Of a stretch of 64,000 nt of DNA, positions 60,068 through 64,000 are shown in pieces. The stretch spans positions 434,001 to 498,000 of the forward strand of contig OZ253374.1 in the NCBI GenBank assembly GCA_965260935.1, given 5' to 3'. Numbering within the stretch: the stretch's first letter is position 1; every line of letters starts with the position of its first letter. Position numbers and translations under genes: made by a program. This stretch comes from JBBROS01 sp965260935 (GTDB taxonomy: Bacteria; Pseudomonadota; Alphaproteobacteria; Acetobacterales; Acetobacteraceae). The notes beneath the pieces are model-generated. The model saw only the letters and a program-made list of their open reading frames with translations. It was not told where the DNA came from and searched no databases.

Positions 60068-60095
60068 TTGACGGGAGGATAATGCCGCGTAAATG
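60068..60095 (+). promoter_or_regulatory. Possible promoter for metY
   Basis: TTGACG (60068-60073) and TAAATG (60090-60095) with a 16-bp spacer lie about 80 bp before the metY start. The -10 match is moderate. Confidence 0.3.
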
Positions 60096-60150
60096 CTAAA
60101 GACCCGTTACGATTTGTCAACAGTGGCACGGATGCGTCGCCCGATCTAAA

Positions 60151-60167
60151 CTCCCGCCAAAAGGGAG
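60151..60167 (+). promoter_or_regulatory. Hairpin that includes the metY ribosome binding site
   Basis: CTCCC-GCCAAAA-GGGAG forms a 5-bp stem. The GGGAG arm (60163-60167) is the Shine-Dalgarno, nine nt before the ATG at 60177, so folding would hide it. Confidence 0.45.
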
Positions 60168-60176
60168 CAACAGTTT

Positions 60177-61481
60177 ATGGACACGAAACATCCCGAGACC
60201 CTCGCCCTCCATGCCGGCTGGCGCAAGGACGCGGCCACCAAGTCGGTCGCGGTCCCGATCTACCAGACCACGAGCTACCAGTTCGACGACACCGCCCACG
60301 CCGCCCGGCTGTTCGGCTTGCAGGAGCTGGGCAACATCTACACCCGGATCATGAACCCGACGACGGACGTGCTGGAGCAGCGCGTCGCCGCCCTCGAAGG
60401 CGGGGCCGCGGCGGTGGCGGTCAGCTCCGGGCAGGCGGCGACGGCGCTCTCGGTGCAGAACCTGGCCCACGCCGGGGACAACATCGTCGCCAGCAGCGCG
60501 CTCTACGGCGGCACCTACAACCTGTTCGCCAACACGTTCATGGATCTCGGCATCGAGGTCCGCTTCGTCGACGCCGCCGACCCGGAGGCGTTCGCCCGCG
60601 CCACCGACGATCGCACCCGGGCCTATTACGCGGAAACGCTGCCGAACCCCAAGCTCGAAGTGTTTCCCATCGCCGAGGTGGCCGCGATCGGGCGCAAGCA
60701 CGGCATCCCGCTCATCATGGACAACACGGCGGCGCCGCTGCTGGTGCGCCCGTTCGAGCATGGGGCTGCGGTGGTGATGCACTCCACGACCAAATACATC
60801 GGCGGCCACGGCAGCAGCATCGGCGGCATCGTCGTCGACGGCGGCAATTTCGACTGGGCCGCCCATCCCGAGCGCCAGCCGGCGCTGCACCGCCCCGACC
60901 GCAGCTACCACGGCGCCGTTTGGACCGAGGCCGCGAAGCCGCTCGGCCCGATCGCCTACGCCCTCAAGCTGCGCGTGACCATGCTGCGGGACCTCGGCCC
61001 TTCGCAAAGCCCGTTCAACGCCTTCCTCACCCTGCAAGGCCTCGAAACCCTGCCGCTCCGGATGCGCGAGCACAGCCGCAACGCCGACGCGGTGGCCGAT
61101 TGGCTCGCCAAGCGGCCCGAGGTCGCCCGCGTCATCCACCCGGCGCACCATAGGGGCGTCGCCGCCGAGCGCACCGCCAAGTACCTCAAGCACGGTCACG
61201 GCGGGCTGATGGGCTTCGAGCTGGCCGGCGGGGCGGACGCCGGGCGCGCGTTCATCGACCGGCTGCAGATGATCTACCACGTCGCCAACATCGGCGATTC
61301 GCGCACGCTGGCGATCCATCCGGCCAGCACCACGCACAGCCAGCTCGCCGCCGAGGAGCAGCTCTCCACCGGCGTCAGCCCCGGCTACGTCCGCTTGTCC
61401 ATCGGCATCGAGCATATCGACGACATCCTGGCCGACCTGGGCCAGGCTCTGGACGGGGTGAGCGTGCGGGCGGCGGCATAG
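60177..61481 (+). CDS. metY: O-acetylhomoserine (thiol)-lyase
   Basis: A 434-residue PLP enzyme of the Cys/Met gamma-elimination family that makes homocysteine from O-acetylhomoserine and sulfide. Blocks: HPETLALHAGWRKDAATKSVAVPIYQTTSYQF, ALEGGAAAVAVSSGQAATAL, IMDNTAAPLLVRPFEHGAAVVMHSTTKYIGGHG (PLP Lys in STTKY) and HPASTTHSQLAAEEQLSTGVSPGYVRLSIGIE. Length and the long central insertion fit MetY rather than MetB/MetC. It links to the sulfur-assimilation theme of cysE elsewhere in the window. Confidence 0.95.
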   Translation: MDTKHPETLALHAGWRKDAATKSVAVPIYQTTSYQFDDTAHAARLFGLQELGNIYTRIMNPTTDVLEQRVAALEGGAAAVAVSSGQAATALSVQNLAHAGDNIVASSALYGGTYNLFANTFMDLGIEVRFVDAADPEAFARATDDRTRAYYAETLPNPKLEVFPIAEVAAIGRKHGIPLIMDNTAAPLLVRPFEHGAAVVMHSTTKYIGGHGSSIGGIVVDGGNFDWAAHPERQPALHRPDRSYHGAVWTEAAKPLGPIAYALKLRVTMLRDLGPSQSPFNAFLTLQGLETLPLRMREHSRNADAVADWLAKRPEVARVIHPAHHRGVAAERTAKYLKHGHGGLMGFELAGGADAGRAFIDRLQMIYHVANIGDSRTLAIHPASTTHSQLAAEEQLSTGVSPGYVRLSIGIEHIDDILADLGQALDGVSVRAAA

Positions 61482-62222
61482 ATGGCGAGAGGGCTGCCGT
61501 CGGCAGGAAAGGGTCGCAAGCCAGGAACCCCGGCCAGCCTGGCGCGCAAGGAACTGCTGGCCTGGTACCGCCCCCTGCGCGCCTCCATCCGGAACGTGCT
61601 CAGCCTCGCCGTCGGGGCCTGCAACAAATCGGACTGGATGCGGGCGGCGAAGCAGCTCGGCATCTGGGACGATGGGCAGATCATCGTGCCGGAGGGCAGC
61701 GAAGCAATGGAGATGGTGGGCGACGTTGCCTTGTTCGAGCCCAACCAGCATAAGCGCCGCGCTTATGACCGTTTTCTTGCCGAAGGCGCCAAAACCCTCG
61801 ACCCTCCCGATCAGGCGCTCGCCGAGCTGATGGGCCACGCCAGGTTCTCCATCTTCCGCTATGCCGGGCGGCATGAGGCGGCGGGCTGCTGGCTCGAAGA
61901 CCTGCTCGACGATGATCGCCGCATCTGGCTGATGGACGAGGCGATGGAGGCATCGGCTGCCGAGGGCCTCGTCTTCGCCATGCGCCTGTTCGACGCCGGG
62001 CCGTATCACGCCGGGTTCGGCATCATCGTGCAGCCGGACGAGGAGACGGTCGAGATGTGCGTGGCCACCCAGCGAAGCTCAGGACGCTGCCCGTTCCGCC
62101 ATTCGCTCGCGGCAACCCTGTACGGCGACAGCCTCCGGGACGACCTGCCGCCTAGCCCGGAGGTCGAGGAGGCCTTGCTCGGGCTGTTGGAGAGCTGCCG
62201 CTCTAGCCGGGTGCGCAGATGA
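61482..62222 (+). CDS. Protein of unknown function after metY
   Basis: Not recognised. A 246-residue, probably cytoplasmic protein: a basic N-terminus (MARGLPSAGKGRKPGTPASL), a mixed alpha/beta middle (WMRAAKQLGIWDDGQIIVPEGSEAMEMVGDVALFEPNQ, then LMGHARFSIFRYAGRHEAAGCWLEDLL), and a C-terminal part with EMCVATQRSSGRCPFRHSLAATLYGDSL. The pattern of an RNA-helper-like or metal-binding role cannot be established. It starts directly after the metY stop codon, so it is probably co-expressed. Confidence 0.7.
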   Translation: MARGLPSAGKGRKPGTPASLARKELLAWYRPLRASIRNVLSLAVGACNKSDWMRAAKQLGIWDDGQIIVPEGSEAMEMVGDVALFEPNQHKRRAYDRFLAEGAKTLDPPDQALAELMGHARFSIFRYAGRHEAAGCWLEDLLDDDRRIWLMDEAMEASAAEGLVFAMRLFDAGPYHAGFGIIVQPDEETVEMCVATQRSSGRCPFRHSLAATLYGDSLRDDLPPSPEVEEALLGLLESCRSSRVRR

Positions 62223-62244
62223 AAAGCGCCAGCCTTGGATCCCG

Positions 62245-62802
62245 TCAGGCCGTGTGGCCGATCAGCTTGCGAATTTCTGTGATGGATTCGGGGCTAGACC
62301 AGTCGGCAGCCCCTTCGAGGCGGCCCCGTTCAAGGCCGGCCGGGTCGATCAGCACGGTCGTCGGAATGCCTCTCGTGCCAAGCGCGCGAGCAGCGGCCCC
62401 GGATTTGTCGAGCAGAACCGGGAGGCGCTGCAAGTCCCATTTCTGGTAATAGGCTTCGACGGCCGAGGCCCCGCCGCGGTCCGAGGACAGGGGCAGGACC
62501 ACGATGCCGTCGGCTTTCACCGCTGCGGCAAGCTGGTCGAGCGCGGGCATCTCGGCTTTGCAGGGGATGCACCAGGTGGCCCAGAAATTAAGCACGACCC
62601 CCTGCCCGGCGTAGTCGCCGATGTTGCGCGCGGTCCCGTCGGCAAGGGTGAAGGAAAAGGGCGGAAGCTCGGCGCCCGGCGTGCTGCGGCTGAGGCGGCC
62701 AAGGTCGGGCAGCTTGGACGCCGCTTGCGAATTGCGCGCGAGGGATGCCGAAGCTAGGCTTGCCGCGGCCGCGAGCAGGGTGCGGCGGGGGAATTGGGTC
62801 AT
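62245..62802 (-). CDS. TlpA-like periplasmic thioredoxin-fold protein
   Basis: A 185-residue protein with a twin-arginine-like signal (FPRRTLLAAAASLASASLA). A thioredoxin fold follows with the active site FWATWCIPCKAEMPAL near residue 76, GIVVLPLSSDRGG and the cis-Pro block RGIPTTVLIDPAG. It probably reduces disulfides of cytochrome c or copper-site partners. The start is 9 bp from the divergent argH start, so each gene's ribosome binding site lies within or beside the other's first codons. Confidence 0.88.
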   Translation of the reverse strand: MTQFPRRTLLAAAASLASASLARNSQAASKLPDLGRLSRSTPGAELPPFSFTLADGTARNIGDYAGQGVVLNFWATWCIPCKAEMPALDQLAAAVKADGIVVLPLSSDRGGASAVEAYYQKWDLQRLPVLLDKSGAAARALGTRGIPTTVLIDPAGLERGRLEGAADWSSPESITEIRKLIGHTA

Positions 62803-62811
62803 GGTGCGTCC

Positions 62812-64000
62812 TTGAGCGAAGCAGGGCATCCGGAAGACGACAGGCGCAATGCCGAGGCGAACGCGCAGTGGGGCGGCCGGTTCGCGCGCGGGCCGTCGGT
62901 CATCATGCAGGACATCAATGCGTCGATCGGCTTCGACCGCAAGATGTGGCGGCAAGATATCCGCGGCAGCCTGGCCCATGCGGCGATGCTGGCGCGGGCC
63001 GGCGTGATCGAGGCGGCGGACGAGGCGGCGATCCGGGACGGTTTGGCCGGGATCGCCGACGAGATCGAGGCAGGCCGGTTCAACTTCACCGACGAGCTTG
63101 AGGACATCCACATGAATATCGAGGCCCGGCTGGTGGAACGGGTCGGCGAAGCGGGCAAGCGGCTGCACACGGGGCGCAGCCGGAACGACCAGGTGGCGAC
63201 GGATTTCCGGCTCTGGGTGCGGGATTGCATCGACGGCCTGGATGAACAGATCGCGGACCTGATGCGCGGCTTGGCAAACCGGGCCGCGCAGCACGCGAAC
63301 GACCCCATGCCCGGCTTCACCCACCTGCAAACGGCCCAGCCGGTGACGTTCGGGCATCACCTGCTCGCCTACGTCGAGATGCTGGCGCGGGACCGCGGGC
63401 GGTTCGCGGACGCAAGGCGGCGGATGAACGAGTGCCCGCTTGGGTCGGCGGCGCTGGCGGGAACGAGCTTCCCGATCGACCGCGGGATGACCGCGGCGGC
63501 CCTGGGGTTCGACCGTCCAACCGCGAACTCGCTGGATGCGGTATCGGACCGCGATTTCGCCATCGAGTTCCTGGCGGCGGCGTCGGTGTGCGCCATGCAC
63601 CTGTCGCGGCTGGCGGAGGAAATCATCGTCTGGTGCAGCGCGCCGTTCGGGTTCGTCCGGCTGTCGGACGCGTTCACGACCGGAAGCAGCATCATGCCGC
63701 AGAAGCGCAACCCGGACGCGGCGGAGCTGGCGCGGGCCAAGACGGGACGGGTGTTCGGGGCCTTGATCGGCTTGCTTGCGGTAATGAAGGGCCTGCCGCT
63801 GGCCTATGCCAAGGACATGCAGGAGGACAAGGAGCCGGTGTTCGCCGCCGCCGACGCGCTGAGCCTCTGCCTCGCGGCGATGGGCGGGATGGTGCGCGAC
63901 ATGCAGGCGGACACGGGGCGGATGCAGGCACTCGCGGGCAGCGGGTTCGCGACCGCGACGGATCTGGCGGATTGGCTGGTGCGGGTGCTGAAGCTGCCGT
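62812..64000 (+). CDS. argH: Argininosuccinate lyase, C-terminus cut by window edge
   Basis: At least 396 residues of the last enzyme of arginine synthesis. Blocks: QWGGRFARGPSVIMQDINASIGFDRKMW, ELEDIHMNIEARL, TGRSRNDQVATDFRLWVRD, HLQTAQPVTFGHH and the family signature GSSIMPQKRNPD, then GLPLAYAKDMQEDKEPVF. The start is a TTG at 62812 (MSEAGHPEDDRRN); no in-frame ATG lies before the conserved WGGRF block. The open frame runs to the window edge. It diverges from the TlpA-like gene. Confidence 0.94.
   Translation, partial: MSEAGHPEDDRRNAEANAQWGGRFARGPSVIMQDINASIGFDRKMWRQDIRGSLAHAAMLARAGVIEAADEAAIRDGLAGIADEIEAGRFNFTDELEDIHMNIEARLVERVGEAGKRLHTGRSRNDQVATDFRLWVRDCIDGLDEQIADLMRGLANRAAQHANDPMPGFTHLQTAQPVTFGHHLLAYVEMLARDRGRFADARRRMNECPLGSAALAGTSFPIDRGMTAAALGFDRPTANSLDAVSDRDFAIEFLAAASVCAMHLSRLAEEIIVWCSAPFGFVRLSDAFTTGSSIMPQKRNPDAAELARAKTGRVFGALIGLLAVMKGLPLAYAKDMQEDKEPVFAAADALSLCLAAMGGMVRDMQADTGRMQALAGSGFATATDLADWLVRVLKLP

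Noticed and set aside
60047..60176. SAM-II-type riboswitch upstream of metY
   Set aside because: metY leaders in alphaproteobacteria can carry one, but I could not fit the conserved pseudoknot; only a short hairpin over the ribosome binding site is supportable.

Overview
The window comes from a very GC-rich chromosome of an alphaproteobacterium, most likely a phototrophic member of the Rhodospirillales/Acetobacteraceae (an inference from gene content, not from a marker tree). It encodes a type-2 photosynthetic reaction centre (PufL, PufM, PufC, PuhA, PuhB), MinCDE, FtsEX, an alphaproteobacterial-type AtpD/AtpC pair, an NAD-dependent molybdenum formate dehydrogenase and many tightly overlapping operons (ATGA or TTGA junctions). 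No rRNA, tRNA or CRISPR array was recognised. Both window edges cut a gene (a DUF2125 protein on the left, argH on the right).

Layout. 0-4 kb: ftsE-ftsX-ydcF-plsC operon and a DUF2125 gene, all leftward. 4-8.6 kb: a zinc-ribbon protein, the remains of a ParD antitoxin gene, a proline-rich unknown, a two-gene atpD-atpC unit and an acyl-ACP-desaturase-like diiron protein. 8.8-14.3 kb: accB-accC, then aat, three tandem exported paralogues and an enlarged MsrQ, all linked by 4-nt overlaps from aat on. 14.3-23.7 kb: bcp, glnE, a large AsmA/YhdP-like protein, a haloacid dehalogenase, tyrS and an alpha/beta hydrolase. 23.9-34.3 kb: a sulfur-trafficking group (cysE, two cysteine desulfurases, ferredoxin, mnmA) split by about 6 kb of extra DNA. 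34.5-41 kb: formate dehydrogenase (fdsA and a fused fdsG-fdsB) diverging from mobB-moeA. 41-47.7 kb: a hydrolase/substrate-binding-protein pair, a LysE exporter and yejBEF. 47.9-54.2 kb: minCDE and the compact pufLMC-puhAB operon. 54.3-57.5 kb: an SH3 protein, an HpnL-like membrane protein and two diiron ferritin-like paralogues. 57.6-64 kb: a small mobile cassette, a DHH phosphoesterase, metY, an unknown, a TlpA-like protein and argH.

Mobile DNA is the most unusual content. Positions 25821-29255 form an intact IS1-family element with a perfect 21-bp terminal inverted repeat, a perfect 8-bp target duplication (CACCCGGC) and five passenger genes (DUF4145, P63C and three small proteins). Its central promoter region carries six copies of AAGCAT/ATGCTT in 82 bp. 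About 28 kb away, 57667-58977 is bounded by related ends and a 7/8 target duplication (CCCGAGAG/CCCGAGAA). It has no transposase and carries one ketopantoate-reductase-like gene, so it looks like a mobile insertion cassette that the same transposase family could move.

The photosynthesis operon is also distinctive. puhA and puhB follow pufC directly by 4-nt overlaps, and no light-harvesting pufB/pufA gene is present here. Two TGT-N12-ACA (PpsR/CrtJ-type) sites 25 bp apart lie in the pufL promoter. In the reaction centre, the position equivalent to L-Asp213 is Ser while M44 is Glu. On a larger scale the plus strand is C-rich on the left and G-rich from about 37 kb on, whichever strand the genes use.
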